From Mucilaginibacter lappiensis (lineage in GTDB: Bacteria > Bacteroidota > Bacteroidia > Sphingobacteriales > Sphingobacteriaceae), in NCBI RefSeq assembly GCF_900155965.1, contig NZ_FTMG01000010.1, positions 124,001 through 188,000 of the forward strand: DNA of 64,000 nucleotides, written 5' to 3'. A program made the translations under genes and the position numbers. Numbering within the stretch: the first letter of the stretch is position 1; each line of letters starts with the position of its first letter. Of the stretch, positions 7,735 through 16,680 are shown in pieces. The notes under the pieces were generated by a model. The model saw only the letters and a list, made by a program, of their open reading frames with translations, was not told the DNA's origin and did no database searches.

Positions 7735-8121
7735 CTAAGGTACCTGGTTAATATGCGATACCGAGAATTTTAAACCCATAATGCCGATCATGATGAGGGA
7801 GATAAAGAAAACCTCCATCCAGGTGATGGTTTTGTTGAAGAAGGCCATTTCGGCTATTTTGATGAATACCAGCGTGGCGGCGGTCCAGATGGCGTATGCG
7901 GTGGCTGTGGAGAGCTCTTTGATAGCCAGGGAGAAGAAATATACGTTACATACTCCGAATAGGATATAGCCCAGCAATGGCGCCACCAGAGGGAAGCTTA
8001 CATCAACCCGGTAAAAGTTGTGCCAGGTGAGCAGTTTAAGATCGCTTAGTTTAAAGTACTTTACCGAAAACGTCCATGCGGTTTCAAATACTGCTGCTAT
8101 GATGATGTATATCCAGGCCAA
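7735..8121 (-). CDS. Small multidrug resistance (SMR/DMT) type transporter
   Basis: 128 residues with four predicted transmembrane helices. The first helix carries Glu13 (AAVFETAW), equivalent to the essential Glu14 of EmrE, and the third has the family's ATAYAIWTAATLVF pattern. SMR proteins work as dimers in the inner membrane and exchange protons for cationic compounds or guanidinium-like metabolites. It is somewhat longer than EmrE (110) because of the helix 1-2 loop. It lies 10 nt downstream of the hydroxylase gene, so the two are co-transcribed and the cargo may relate to that enzyme's product. Confidence 0.75.
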   Translation of the reverse strand: MAWIYIIIAAVFETAWTFSVKYFKLSDLKLLTWHNFYRVDVSFPLVAPLLGYILFGVCNVYFFSLAIKELSTATAYAIWTAATLVFIKIAEMAFFNKTITWMEVFFISLIMIGIMGLKFSVSHINQVP

Positions 8122-8131
8122 TTTTATCGGG

Positions 8132-9088
8132 TTATTGCAAAATTTCTTCTTGCGGATGAGTGGTTATGGTTGTATCGATTGTTTGCGGTTGATGTGTTGT
8201 ATTTGCTTTTGAATGACGTTTTTTCCAGGGTGATAACAACAAAGATAAAATAGCTGGCCGTAAATTATAGTAACGTTCAAACCATTTATATTTCAGCAGT
8301 TTGTTTTCGTCAAAACGTTTAACAGAGAAGGCGTGTTGCATAAAGTAATCTCTGGGGTATTCATAGCCCAGGCCCCAGTTTTCGCGTTCGTTGCCGGGCG
8401 GATGTCCGGGATCGTAAGCGCTGCCAAACAGATGGTCCCATACCGAAAACTTGGTAGCAAAGTTGGCGTGGAAAACTTCGATGTAGTTGGCATGGTGCCA
8501 CAAATGCAGTTCGGGTGTGTTGAGGATATATTTGAGCTTGCCCAGCTTTACGTTTACATTGGCATGAATGAACATGCCAAACATGGCATCCAGCAGGGCC
8601 TTGATCGGTATCACGGCAGGATCGGCACCTAATAAAATGATGGGTGCAAACTCAATGGTTTGGTTGATGATGATCTCGATGATGTGGGAGCGTGAGCCGG
8701 ATAAAAAATCAACCTCTTTGCCTGAGTGATGCGCCTCGTGTGTTCGCCAAAGGAATTTGCTGTGGTGCTGCAGCCGGTGAAACAGATAAATATACAGATC
8801 ATGCGTTACCAGGAAAAATAATACCTGTACGGCGATTGGCCAATGGGTTACAAACTGAAAGGCCGACCAATCGAAATGATGCTGAATAGGAGCGATGATA
8901 TAATCAAATATCAGAATCTTTAAAAAATAGCTTTGTATCAGCGTATACCATACCAGGTCGATCCAGAAACCTTCCCTGAAAAATTTTAATCCTTTACGGT
9001 AAGGCGATATCCGTTCCCAGGCAATAATGAATATTATCCATAAAACCAGTATCGTAGTGGTAACGGTAAGCAGTTTTTCCTGTGGCAT
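8132..9088 (-). CDS. Fatty acid hydroxylase / sterol desaturase family protein
   Basis: 318 residues, with membrane helices in the first ~95 and three His clusters that bind a di-iron centre: H96 with the FHRLQHH segment (H104, H108, H109), HEAHH (117-121), and LHLWHHANYIEVFHANF further on. The family hydroxylates or desaturates lipids in the membrane using oxygen. The start at 9088 is preceded within 11 nt by a hairpin repeat (9099-9180). It is followed closely by the SMR gene. Substrate is not evident; carotenoid or sphingolipid-type lipids are possible. Confidence 0.85.
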   Translation of the reverse strand: MPQEKLLTVTTTILVLWIIFIIAWERISPYRKGLKFFREGFWIDLVWYTLIQSYFLKILIFDYIIAPIQHHFDWSAFQFVTHWPIAVQVLFFLVTHDLYIYLFHRLQHHSKFLWRTHEAHHSGKEVDFLSGSRSHIIEIIINQTIEFAPIILLGADPAVIPIKALLDAMFGMFIHANVNVKLGKLKYILNTPELHLWHHANYIEVFHANFATKFSVWDHLFGSAYDPGHPPGNERENWGLGYEYPRDYFMQHAFSVKRFDENKLLKYKWFERYYNLRPAILSLLLSPWKKRHSKANTTHQPQTIDTTITTHPQEEILQ

Positions 9089-9098
9089 TTTTTTTAAT

Positions 9099-9180
9099 TG
9101 TGAGTAGTGCGTAGTGAGTAGTGAGTGGAGAATAGTTTTTAAAATTTTGATTAAAACTCACTACTTACCACTCACCACAA
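9099..9180. repeat. Word-built hairpin (GTGAGTAGTGAG family)
   Basis: The left arm (9099-9130) is a run of TGAGTAGTG-like words. The right arm (9156-9180) ends ACTTACCACTCACCACAA, its imperfect complement. It fills the whole gap between the SDR stop and the hydroxylase start. A relative is at 41375-41459. Confidence 0.65.
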
Positions 9181-9181
9181 T

Positions 9182-9985
9182 TTATATCGCTGTCCATCCG
9201 CCGTCAACTACGAGGTTGGCGCCGGTCATGTAGGCGGAGGCTTCGCTGGCTAAAAATATCAGCGCGCCCTGGTAATCGTTAGACTTTGCCATCCGACCCA
9301 GTAATGTTTTGGCCGAATAGTTCTGTACAAAAAAATCGTTTTGGTTATTTTCTACACCACCGGGCGAGAGGGTATTAACCCGCACCCCTTTATTACCCCA
9401 ATACGAGGCCAAAAAACGAGTGAAGTTGATAACCGCGCCTTTGGTTACCGGGTAGGCGGCCGATTTATAAAAATCCTGTTCGCCCTGCGGGTTTTTGTAT
9501 ATCGATTGATCTGGACCTACCATACCATAGGTAGATGCCACGTTGATGATACTTCCCGAACCTTGATCGGCCATCACGGTACCAAATACCTGCGAACACA
9601 GGAACACCCCGGTTACGTTTACATTCAACGATTGCTGGAACGCCGCAAGCGGATAGTTTTCAAATGCCGACAGCTCCTTGGCCATAGCCGGGTTCTCGAA
9701 CATATCGTTAATGGCGGCATTGTTCACCAGTATATCGATGCTACCGTAGCGGGTTAGTATCTGTTCGCGGGCAATTTCCAGCGAATGTTTGCTGGTGACG
9801 TCGATCTTTAAACCTCCGTGTTGTGCACCCAATTTTGCGGCGAAGGCTTCCACTTTTTTCTCATCTATATCAGCAGCTACCACGTTGGCGCCGGCCATAG
9901 CCAGTGCTTCGCAATGTTTTTGCCCTATAAGGCCCAGTGCTCCGGTCACGATAGCCGTTTTTCCTTGTAATGAAAATAGTTCCAT
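9182..9985 (-). CDS. SDR family oxidoreductase (PtmA-like)
   Basis: 267 residues from the preferred ATG. The Rossmann motif TGALGLIG, NNAAIND, and the catalytic YPVTK (Tyr and Lys four apart) identify a classical short-chain dehydrogenase using NAD(P). The product ends GGWTAI, typical of the family. The frame is open to 10039, but those extra 18 codons fall inside a hairpin repeat, so the start at 9985 (MELFSLQGKTAIVTG) is preferred. As part of the sugar operon it probably oxidises or reduces a sugar-like intermediate; similarity to flagellin-modification SDRs (PtmA) is from memory. Confidence 0.82.
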   Translation of the reverse strand: MELFSLQGKTAIVTGALGLIGQKHCEALAMAGANVVAADIDEKKVEAFAAKLGAQHGGLKIDVTSKHSLEIAREQILTRYGSIDILVNNAAINDMFENPAMAKELSAFENYPLAAFQQSLNVNVTGVFLCSQVFGTVMADQGSGSIINVASTYGMVGPDQSIYKNPQGEQDFYKSAAYPVTKGAVINFTRFLASYWGNKGVRVNTLSPGGVENNQNDFFVQNYSAKTLLGRMAKSNDYQGALIFLASEASAYMTGANLVVDGGWTAI

Positions 9986-9995
9986 ATAATTAGTT

Positions 9996-10113
9996 GTGAC
10001 AGTCAAGATATAAGAGTCAAGAATCAAGAGGAAAAACAAAAACCTTTATTTGCTATCGGTTATTACTCTTGCTTTTTATTTTCTTGATTCCTGATTCTTG
10101 ACTCTTAATTCTC
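9996..10113. repeat. Word-built hairpin (AGAGTCAAGAATCAAG family), copy 1
   Basis: TAAGAGTCAAGAATCA (10011-10026) pairs perfectly with 10092-10107, and further related words extend both arms. It fills the gap between the aminotransferase stop and the SDR start, ending 11 nt before that ATG. Other copies are at 44834-44926 and 45889-46013. Confidence 0.7.
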
Positions 10114-10115
10114 GT

Positions 10116-11465
10116 TTACAACGCAGCAGTTTTTGGTTTAATGTTATAATTGCTCACCTTACGGAAAACAGCCTCCAAAACTTCGCCTTTTAAATAGCTT
10201 TTTACATCGCCGCTTAAAATGGCCTCTTTAACTAGTTGCAATACGTCGCGGTAGGCTAAAAGGGTGTAGTCAATATCTTCGGAAGTATGGCTGTAGCACA
10301 TGTTATGGAAACCGGCCCAAAGAATACCTCGTTTAATCATTTCCTGCTGCATCAGCGTTTTTAGTTCCAGGGCATTGCCTGCTTCGGGGGTAAAAGTTAC
10401 CATGCTGCGGCAGTTATAGCCTATACAGCGGGTGTATTGATCCATACCTAATGAAATGGCTATCTTGTTATAGCCGTCTTTTAACAAAGCACCATGCTGA
10501 TCAAGGTATTGCGGTACTTTTTTATCACGCAGCTCATTAATAGTGGCTATGCAGGCTGCTAATGATAAAGCTTCGCCACCAAAGGTGGTATAACTGAATA
10601 CTTCAGAATTAAACAACTCCATCACATCAGCGCGACCTGTAAGCAAAGCTATAGGCATGCCATTGGCACAGGCCTTGGAAAATACTGCCAGATCGGCCTT
10701 TACGTTAAAATATTCCTGCGCACCGCCTAAAGCAATGCGGAAGCCTGTCCACATTTCATCAAAAATGAGCAGGGTGCCGTTTTCGCGGCATATCTCGGCC
10801 AGTTCCTGTAAAAAGCCTGGTTTTGGCGCTTCGAAAATAAAAGGCTCTAATATCAAGGCAGCCACGCTTTCGTCTAAGGCTGCTTTTATCGATTCGATGT
10901 CGTTGTATTCGAACGTATAGGTAAGGTCCTGTATGGCGCCGGGAATACCCGCATTACGGCTGGTGATACCGATGTACCAATCGTGCCAGCCATGGTAACC
11001 ACAGCAAAATACTTTATCCCTGCCTGTAAATGCACGGGCAACACGTATAGCGGCCGAACACACATCAGCACCTGTTTTGGCAATTTTAACAGCCTCGGCA
11101 TTCGGGATCACTTGCTGTACAAGTTCGGAAAGTTCCACTTCCAACGGGTGCATCAGGGAGAAGGTGATACCATCGTTCAGTTGTTTGCGGATGGCGTCAT
11201 CAACGGCAGGATAGGCATAGCCTAAAGAAATAGGACCGATGGCCGAGTTATAGTCGATATATTCATTGCCATCGGCATCCCAAACGTGCGAGCCTTTACC
11301 TTTTACCAGGTATTTTGGCGCCACGCCTTTGCTAAACTGGCCCGGACCTTTAGCCAGGGTTTGGGTCACCGGTTTTTGAACTTTTAAAGCGCGGTTATAT
11401 ATTTTGTCCGACTCGGTGATGTCGGGATAGTTATTGCTTAACTGAATTTTATTAGCCATGGTCAA
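10116..11465 (-). CDS. Class III PLP aminotransferase (glutamate-1-semialdehyde aminomutase-like)
   Basis: 449 residues. The PLP-binding Asp lies in LLIFDEMWTGFR and the Schiff-base Lys in VFSKACANGMPI, with the GYHGWHDWYIG segment binding cofactor phosphate. This is the fold of glutamate-1-semialdehyde 2,1-aminomutase, but in polysaccharide operons such enzymes act on sugars or keto acids. It follows the transketolase C-terminal gene by 7 nt. An alternative start is at 11459 (MANKIQ). It likely installs the amino group in the pathway encoded here. Confidence 0.85.
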   Translation of the reverse strand: MTMANKIQLSNNYPDITESDKIYNRALKVQKPVTQTLAKGPGQFSKGVAPKYLVKGKGSHVWDADGNEYIDYNSAIGPISLGYAYPAVDDAIRKQLNDGITFSLMHPLEVELSELVQQVIPNAEAVKIAKTGADVCSAAIRVARAFTGRDKVFCCGYHGWHDWYIGITSRNAGIPGAIQDLTYTFEYNDIESIKAALDESVAALILEPFIFEAPKPGFLQELAEICRENGTLLIFDEMWTGFRIALGGAQEYFNVKADLAVFSKACANGMPIALLTGRADVMELFNSEVFSYTTFGGEALSLAACIATINELRDKKVPQYLDQHGALLKDGYNKIAISLGMDQYTRCIGYNCRSMVTFTPEAGNALELKTLMQQEMIKRGILWAGFHNMCYSHTSEDIDYTLLAYRDVLQLVKEAILSGDVKSYLKGEVLEAVFRKVSNYNIKPKTAAL

Positions 11466-11472
11466 ATCTTTT

Positions 11473-12426
11473 TTATTCTGAAAACTCTGGGGTTAATATA
11501 GAGGGTTGGGAGTAGCCGGTTTGATAGCCTAATATCCGTTCGGCTATTTGTTTGCCTGAGAAACCTTCATTTTGTAGTACATCGGGTAATAATGCTGGTC
11601 TGAACCATCTTTCCTTTAATGCGATAGGCATTACTTTGGCCGTGGTTTGGTATTGTAATAGTACCTCGGCAACAATAGTATATAAGCCACCGGTCAGGAA
11701 ATGATCTTCCAAGGTCACTATAAGGTTGCTGCTGGCTGCTACCTGGAGTATGATAGCTTCATCAACCGGTTTAAGGCTGCGCATATTCACCAGGCCAACT
11801 GATAAGCCTTCATTTTTTAATACTTCAACGGCAATAAGCGCCTGCTCAAACATCAGTCCGTAGGTTAAAATGGTTACATCGCTTCCAGAACTGATCGCTT
11901 CGGCTTTACCTAATTCAAAGGGCTCATGCACGTGAGTGGTTTTGCGGGTATTGATGCGGGTATAAGCCGGGTTAGGCGATTTCCAGATCTCGGGCAGCAT
12001 TTTTACCAGGTCGTCCTCATCAGCCGGGGCAAATACGGTTACATTGGGGATGCCCCGCATAATGGAAATATCTTCGATAGCCTGGTGCGTTGGGCCATTA
12101 GCATCTGATAAAAAACCTGGGATAAAACCGCTTAATTTAGCAGGTAGATTGGCAATACCCAGGTCGGTACGTACAAATTCAAAAGCACGCATGGTTAAAA
12201 ACGCGGCAAGGGCATGTACTACCGGGATACGGCCGCGTAAAGCCAAACCGGCTGATGCGCCAATCATGGTTTGCTCGGTAATGCCGGTATCAATAAAACG
12301 TTTACCCAAAACGCCAGGCAGGTTACGCACCAGTGCGCGGTTTTCGGCTGTCATCACTACTACCTGCTCATTGTTCAGGGCCGTTTCGGTTAATAATTCT
12401 TCGTAGGTCATGGGGTTATCTGACAA
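11473..12426 (-). CDS. Transketolase, C-terminal (pyrimidine-binding) subunit
   Basis: 317 residues. It contains the catalytic Glu that activates thiamine diphosphate (FIDTGITEQTMIG) and the transketolase central and C-terminal domains. It pairs with the N-terminal subunit encoded just upstream, whose 3' end overlaps this start by 11 nt, implying translational coupling. Together they should move a two-carbon unit between a ketose and an aldehyde. Split transketolases are usual in secondary sugar pathways. A second in-frame ATG five codons in is also possible as start. Confidence 0.87.
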   Translation of the reverse strand: MSDNPMTYEELLTETALNNEQVVVMTAENRALVRNLPGVLGKRFIDTGITEQTMIGASAGLALRGRIPVVHALAAFLTMRAFEFVRTDLGIANLPAKLSGFIPGFLSDANGPTHQAIEDISIMRGIPNVTVFAPADEDDLVKMLPEIWKSPNPAYTRINTRKTTHVHEPFELGKAEAISSGSDVTILTYGLMFEQALIAVEVLKNEGLSVGLVNMRSLKPVDEAIILQVAASSNLIVTLEDHFLTGGLYTIVAEVLLQYQTTAKVMPIALKERWFRPALLPDVLQNEGFSGKQIAERILGYQTGYSQPSILTPEFSE

Positions 12427-13279
12427 TTAAAGTTTCTGATGTTAATGAGGTGGTATGTTCACCATGCAATTCCAGTAAAAGCTGCTCAACTTCGTTGGCC
12501 GAGAAGTTACAGAACCAGCGGTCGGCACGTTCCTGTATGCTGGGTAATCCTTTACCTCGCACAGTATCGGCAATAACTACATTGAGTTTACCTTGCTGAA
12601 AAGGGTAGGTGCTAAAGGCCTCGTGTAATTCGGTATAACTATGTCCGTTGATGCGTTTTACTGCTGCACCAAATGATTCAAATTTTTGTGCAAGTGGTTC
12701 CAATGGTATCAGGTCTTCGGTACGCATATTGGCCTGGAAGTGGTTACGGTCTATCACAAAGATCAGGTTATCTAATTGATAGGCATTAGCTACCAATACA
12801 GCCTCCCAGCAAGTGCCTTCGTTGAGCTCGCCATCGCCCATAATGCAGATCACTTTGTTGTTGCTGCCGCTGATTTTCAGGTCCAGAGCAACACCGATGG
12901 CTACAGAAGGCAGGTGCCCCAGTGAACCCGAATGAAATTCAACTCCGGGGATATGCGTATTGGGGTGCCAGTAAATATGGTCGTTCAAAGAAAGGTGATT
13001 TTCCAGTCTTTCTTTTTCCATGAAGCCTAATTCAACCAGCGTACCATATAAAGCCGGCACGTCATGCCCTTTTGAGAGGAAGAGGTAATCACGGTCGGGG
13101 TCTTTTAAATTTGAAGGAGTAAGGTTCAAAAACTCGCCGTATAAATAAACGATCATGTCAACTGCCGATAAAGAAGCGCCGGTAAAGCAGCCGCCTGCGG
13201 TTGACATGCGTACAATATGTTCGCGTACCTTTAATGCTATGGCTTGTAAGTCTTGTTCGCTATGTTTTGTGTTTTCCAC
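12416..13279 (-). CDS. Transketolase, N-terminal (TPP-phosphate-binding) subunit
   Basis: 287 residues. The ThDP-binding signature starts at GDGELNEGTCWEA and ends at the Asn of FVIDRNHF, and the SGSLGHLPSVAIG segment is the usual cofactor loop. It has no C-terminal domains, so it needs the product of the overlapping next gene. It lies 32 nt after the SpsF gene. The call is firm; the substrates are not known and are unlikely to be the pentose phosphates of core metabolism given the operon. Confidence 0.87.
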   Translation of the reverse strand: MENTKHSEQDLQAIALKVREHIVRMSTAGGCFTGASLSAVDMIVYLYGEFLNLTPSNLKDPDRDYLFLSKGHDVPALYGTLVELGFMEKERLENHLSLNDHIYWHPNTHIPGVEFHSGSLGHLPSVAIGVALDLKISGSNNKVICIMGDGELNEGTCWEAVLVANAYQLDNLIFVIDRNHFQANMRTEDLIPLEPLAQKFESFGAAVKRINGHSYTELHEAFSTYPFQQGKLNVVIADTVRGKGLPSIQERADRWFCNFSANEVEQLLLELHGEHTTSLTSETLIVR

Positions 13280-13311
13280 GGGGTAATGGTTATATTGGTA
13301 AATTTAAATAT

Positions 13312-14118
13312 TTATTGGCTAACCGGCGCCTGTTTGGTTTGCTCCGGTTGTATGGTTTTTAACTCGTTTAAGTGATTGCGGTACCAGTTTACACCGGCAT
13401 AGCTGGTATTGATCTGGTAGATCTCCGGTTTACTATTCAGCAAATCCAGGATATCAGCGCATGAAAAGTTTTTGTTTGCAGGATACAGCTCTTCAAACAC
13501 CCTTTTGATAAACAGGTAGTCTTCCTGGTAATCAATGGTAAAACGGTGCGACATGGAATAATCCAAACCGGTTTCCCAGCTTACATTGCCGATGCTAAAT
13601 AATTGCGGGTTTTCCCAGATGTAGGGTGTAGTATGTTCCAGTTCCAGATTTTTCTCTGCGTTTTCCCAGGCTTGCTTTAGGCAGGCCATGGTCATAATCT
13701 CCACATCATTACCATCGGGCCAGGTAGCCGGATGCAGGTTGCTTACGTAGTCGTGAGCAATAGTATCTTCAAAGAAGTAAGTTAATGTCTGGTCAATAAT
13801 ACGTGGATCAATCAGCGGGCAATCCGAAGGGATTTTTAATACTATATCGGCGTTGTGCAGTAAGGCAGCCTGGTAATGGCGGTCGAGCAGGTTATTCTGA
13901 TCGCCACGGTAACAGGGAATATTCAGCAGCCGGGCTTCCTGCTCAATAATATCGTCTTCGGGGTTAACTGATGTGGCTATCACAAAAACGGCCTGGTGCT
14001 GTATCATTTGCAGCCGTTCTATCATCAGGGCCAATATGCTTTTGCCCAAAACGGGCAACAACACCTTCCCGGGTAAACGGGTTGATGCCATACGGGCCTG
14101 CACTACGATAACTACCAT
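13312..14118 (-). CDS. SpsF-type cytidylyltransferase
   Basis: 268 residues starting MVVIVVQARMASTRLPGK, the signature of SpsF/KdsB-like nucleotidyltransferases that attach CMP to an acidic sugar or keto acid. PSDCPLIDP carries the metal-binding Asp. No C-terminal extra domain is visible. In the operon it is the activating step, placed between the GT-like gene and the transketolase pair. What sugar is activated is inferred only from context. Confidence 0.82.
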   Translation of the reverse strand: MVVIVVQARMASTRLPGKVLLPVLGKSILALMIERLQMIQHQAVFVIATSVNPEDDIIEQEARLLNIPCYRGDQNNLLDRHYQAALLHNADIVLKIPSDCPLIDPRIIDQTLTYFFEDTIAHDYVSNLHPATWPDGNDVEIMTMACLKQAWENAEKNLELEHTTPYIWENPQLFSIGNVSWETGLDYSMSHRFTIDYQEDYLFIKRVFEELYPANKNFSCADILDLLNSKPEIYQINTSYAGVNWYRNHLNELKTIQPEQTKQAPVSQ

Positions 14119-14252
14119 TTTTTTAATTAGTGAATTTGTGAATTAGTGATTTTTCCCTTGCGGATTTCCGGGGTTTTACCTTCAGCTTTCTTTGCTCCAA
14201 AAATCCTTACTTCTACTGTCCTTGTTCTTTGCTCTTCCAGTCCTTGCTCCCT

Positions 14253-15305
14253 TTAATAGTTGGCTACTAATTTTTTGGTATAAAAAGGGACACCCTGTGT
14301 GTTTAAAGCTTTTTGTACATCAAAGTTTTCTTGTGTGCCCTTATGATTAATGTAAGCCTGGCACACCTGGGCTATTTTATTTGCTGAGACACCACCGTTT
14401 TGAACCGGGGTTAGCTTTTTAAGTTCGTCCACATCAAACCAGGAGTGTACCTTTTTGCCTAAAGCTATGCCGGTATACACCACAGTGGAATATTGCGTGA
14501 TCAGTTCGCTGCAATTAGCAATCATATGATTGGTATTGCCCGCTTTGAAGATCATGGCATCGGCAGGAGCGTATTTCCTGATCTCTTTTTCGGCACGATC
14601 AAATTTTTCGTTCGGGTGCAATTTAAACAGCAGGGGCCGGCCATTGGCTATTTTTACCGCACTTTTAATAAAAGCGGGGCGGTTTTCGAAACGATAGGTT
14701 TCACGCATATCAGTCGTGGCCACCATCACATAATCACGATGCGGAAAATCATTATCCAGAAATTGTTGCAGGTTATCATAATTGGGCATACCAGTAACAG
14801 CGATTTTATCACCGGCAGTTCCGTTTTTAATAAAGTATTGACGATACCCCAATGACGCTGAACAATAAATGTCGCACACGTTTGATGAGCCGTTTAATGA
14901 AGTGTTGCCGCATAAAAAAGTAGGTAACCTCAGCGTTTTTACTATTTTACTCAGCAGTGTATATTTATCAACCATGCCTTCTTGTACCCATACTGTTTTG
15001 GTTTTACGCATACGCCGTGGTACTAATATATCTGAGCAAAAAACAACCAGGTCATATTGGTTTAATCTTGCTCCATAATCAATTTGTAGCCCGTGCTGAT
15101 GAAGGTATTTTTCGGAGTTGGTACGATAGTAGTTGGACAGTATCGTGCCGTTGAGTAGCGAAGTATGATTAATAAATAAATTTAATATATAGTTGTCTGT
15201 AAATAGCTGACTGAACCAGCAATCAAACTCTGGCAGTTCGTTTGCTATCTGGTGCATTTGTGATGTTTGGTTTACAGAACCGGTAATAAACAGTATTTTC
15301 TGCAT
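14253..15305 (-). CDS. Putative GT-B type glycosyl/glycerophosphotransferase
   Basis: 350 residues with no signal peptide. Motifs such as VTGMPNYDNL, FKLHPNEKF and the donor-site-like ELITQYSTVVYTGIALGKKV resemble the second Rossmann domain of CDP-glycerol glycerophosphotransferase, polysialyltransferase and related GT-B enzymes. It is the first gene of the minus-strand operon, 134 nt upstream of the SpsF gene. It would be the natural user of the CMP-activated product. The exact family is uncertain. The 241-nt gap upstream (15306-15546) is AT-rich and holds nothing I can name. Confidence 0.55.
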   Translation of the reverse strand: MQKILFITGSVNQTSQMHQIANELPEFDCWFSQLFTDNYILNLFINHTSLLNGTILSNYYRTNSEKYLHQHGLQIDYGARLNQYDLVVFCSDILVPRRMRKTKTVWVQEGMVDKYTLLSKIVKTLRLPTFLCGNTSLNGSSNVCDIYCSASLGYRQYFIKNGTAGDKIAVTGMPNYDNLQQFLDNDFPHRDYVMVATTDMRETYRFENRPAFIKSAVKIANGRPLLFKLHPNEKFDRAEKEIRKYAPADAMIFKAGNTNHMIANCSELITQYSTVVYTGIALGKKVHSWFDVDELKKLTPVQNGGVSANKIAQVCQAYINHKGTQENFDVQKALNTQGVPFYTKKLVANY

Positions 15306-15546
15306 TTATAGTAAGATCACTAATTGTTAAAGGCAAATGTTATCTGTTATGGTTTGCTTAACTTAATGAGTATAAAATGTTTATAATAAATTATACAATT
15401 AATATATTAAAACCATTAGCAATGGATTAAAAGTATGGCTGTTACTTTTATATAATGCTAATTTAAAGTTATGAAATAGTTAATTGTATATTGTATATTG
15501 AGATTACGTAAATTTAATTTAATGACTTTAAGATTACCAAATTAGC

Positions 15547-16389
15547 CTATTTCGCATTCGCTGAAAATGCCACGCGCCGGGTTAAAAAGTTTTTAAGTTC
15601 CGGAAGTTTATCCGTATTAATCAGGTCAACGCCGCAGTCAAGCAATTCATTCCAAACCACCGGATTTTCGGGCGATGCCCATAGGCGCACTTTTTTACCA
15701 TACCGGTGCGCCATGCTTACATATTTACATAAACGTTCCTTTTGTAAAACCGGGAAAACGCCGCTGCCATTCCAATTAACCAGCCGGGAGTATTTACAGC
15801 TTGCTGTACGGTAAATATTGGTTGATGAAGTATCCTGCTGAACCTTCAGCAGGTCCTCATCAATAAATGCCAAACGGTTTTGCTCTTTTTTCAGGATATC
15901 AAACGGTTTATTGCCGGTTATCACTATGGTGATCTGGCGCTGAACAAATACACCATCTTCGTAGCCCGAAAGTATGCTTTTATATTTTTCGAGTACCTCA
16001 GACAGCGCTTCGTAGGTTTTAGCCGCGTTTGATTTGATATCAATCATCAGCGTAATAGGATAAACGATGCGGGATTCCTGCCCGTTTGAGCCATTGATAC
16101 AACTGGCCAGCGGATCCAGGTAAAGGAGTTCCAATGTCCGGTGTCTTTTAAGAACCGGCAGCAGATGGGCCACAATGAGCTTTCCGTGTCTTAAATAAAT
16201 ATCAGCTTCTATATGAGTATACCCGTTATCCAAAGCATCATACAATGGCCGTTTATGCCAATAATCATTATGGGCAAAAGCGTTGGCAAGCGGGACATTT
16301 TGAGAGTAGGAGTTAAAGGCAGTAAATGCCAGGAGAACTAAGAACAATAATTTCAGGTGCTTTAGGCAAAAGCTTGCTGCTTGCATCAT
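15547..16389 (-). CDS. Secreted PLC-like / glycerophosphodiester phosphodiesterase family protein
   Basis: 280 residues from the preferred start. The signal peptide runs to about FTAFNSYSQ, followed by AHNDYWHKRPLYDALDNG and HIEADIYLRHGKLIVAH. These carry the two His and the Glu/Asp expected of PLC-like TIM-barrel phosphodiesterases (AIM6-like). The longer open frame starts at 16596 but its first 69 codons run through a hairpin repeat, and a TAGCTTTG -7-like element lies 18 nt before the ATG at 16389, so that start is chosen. It is downstream of the SusCD pair and may process the same substrate outside the cell or in the periplasm. Confidence 0.78.
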   Translation of the reverse strand: MMQAASFCLKHLKLLFLVLLAFTAFNSYSQNVPLANAFAHNDYWHKRPLYDALDNGYTHIEADIYLRHGKLIVAHLLPVLKRHRTLELLYLDPLASCINGSNGQESRIVYPITLMIDIKSNAAKTYEALSEVLEKYKSILSGYEDGVFVQRQITIVITGNKPFDILKKEQNRLAFIDEDLLKVQQDTSSTNIYRTASCKYSRLVNWNGSGVFPVLQKERLCKYVSMAHRYGKKVRLWASPENPVVWNELLDCGVDLINTDKLPELKNFLTRRVAFSANAK

Positions 16390-16406
16390 TAATTGTTTTT
16401 GTTGCA

Positions 16407-16414
16407 CAAAGCTA
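16407..16414 (-). promoter_or_regulatory. Possible -7 element of the PLC-like gene
   Basis: Minus-strand TAGCTTTG matches TAnnTTTG, 18 nt before the start at 16389. No -33 element was found at the usual distance. Confidence 0.35.
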
Positions 16415-16476
16415 CCTGTTAAATGTGTTTTAAATGTTAGCACACGGTTAATAAATTTTTTATTAATGTTTCTTGA

Positions 16477-16669
16477 GGAGTAAAGATTTATGGAACAAGG
16501 AGCAAGGATTTTAGGAGTATGGATAGCGGACAAAAGATAAAAAATACGAGGCATAAAAAGGAGCAAGGAACAAAAATTGCTTATCGCTTTTTTCATCCTT
16601 GCTCCTTGTTCTATTTATCGTTAATCTAAGTGGAGAGTCCTTGCTCCTTGTTCCATAAATCCTTGCTCC
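16477..16669. repeat. Word-built hairpin (GGAGCAAGGA family)
   Basis: Arms at 16477-16508 and 16638-16669 match at 30 of 32 positions (core GATTTATGGAACAAGGAGC). Related GGAGCAAGG/CCTTGCTCC words at 16560-16612 form a second inner pair. It fills the gap after susD. A one-sided run of similar words is at about 14189-14253. Confidence 0.7.
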
Positions 16670-16680
16670 AGGAATCCCAA

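Noticed and set aside
14189..14253. CCTTGCTC/TTCTTTGCTC words before the SpsF gap
   Set aside because: Only one side of the hairpin family is present, with no matching arm, so it is mentioned but not called as a repeat.
16390..16596. N-terminal extension of the PLC-like frame
   Set aside because: Encoded by the GGAGCAAGGA hairpin; the internal ATG at 16389 gives a normal signal peptide and lies behind a -7-like element.
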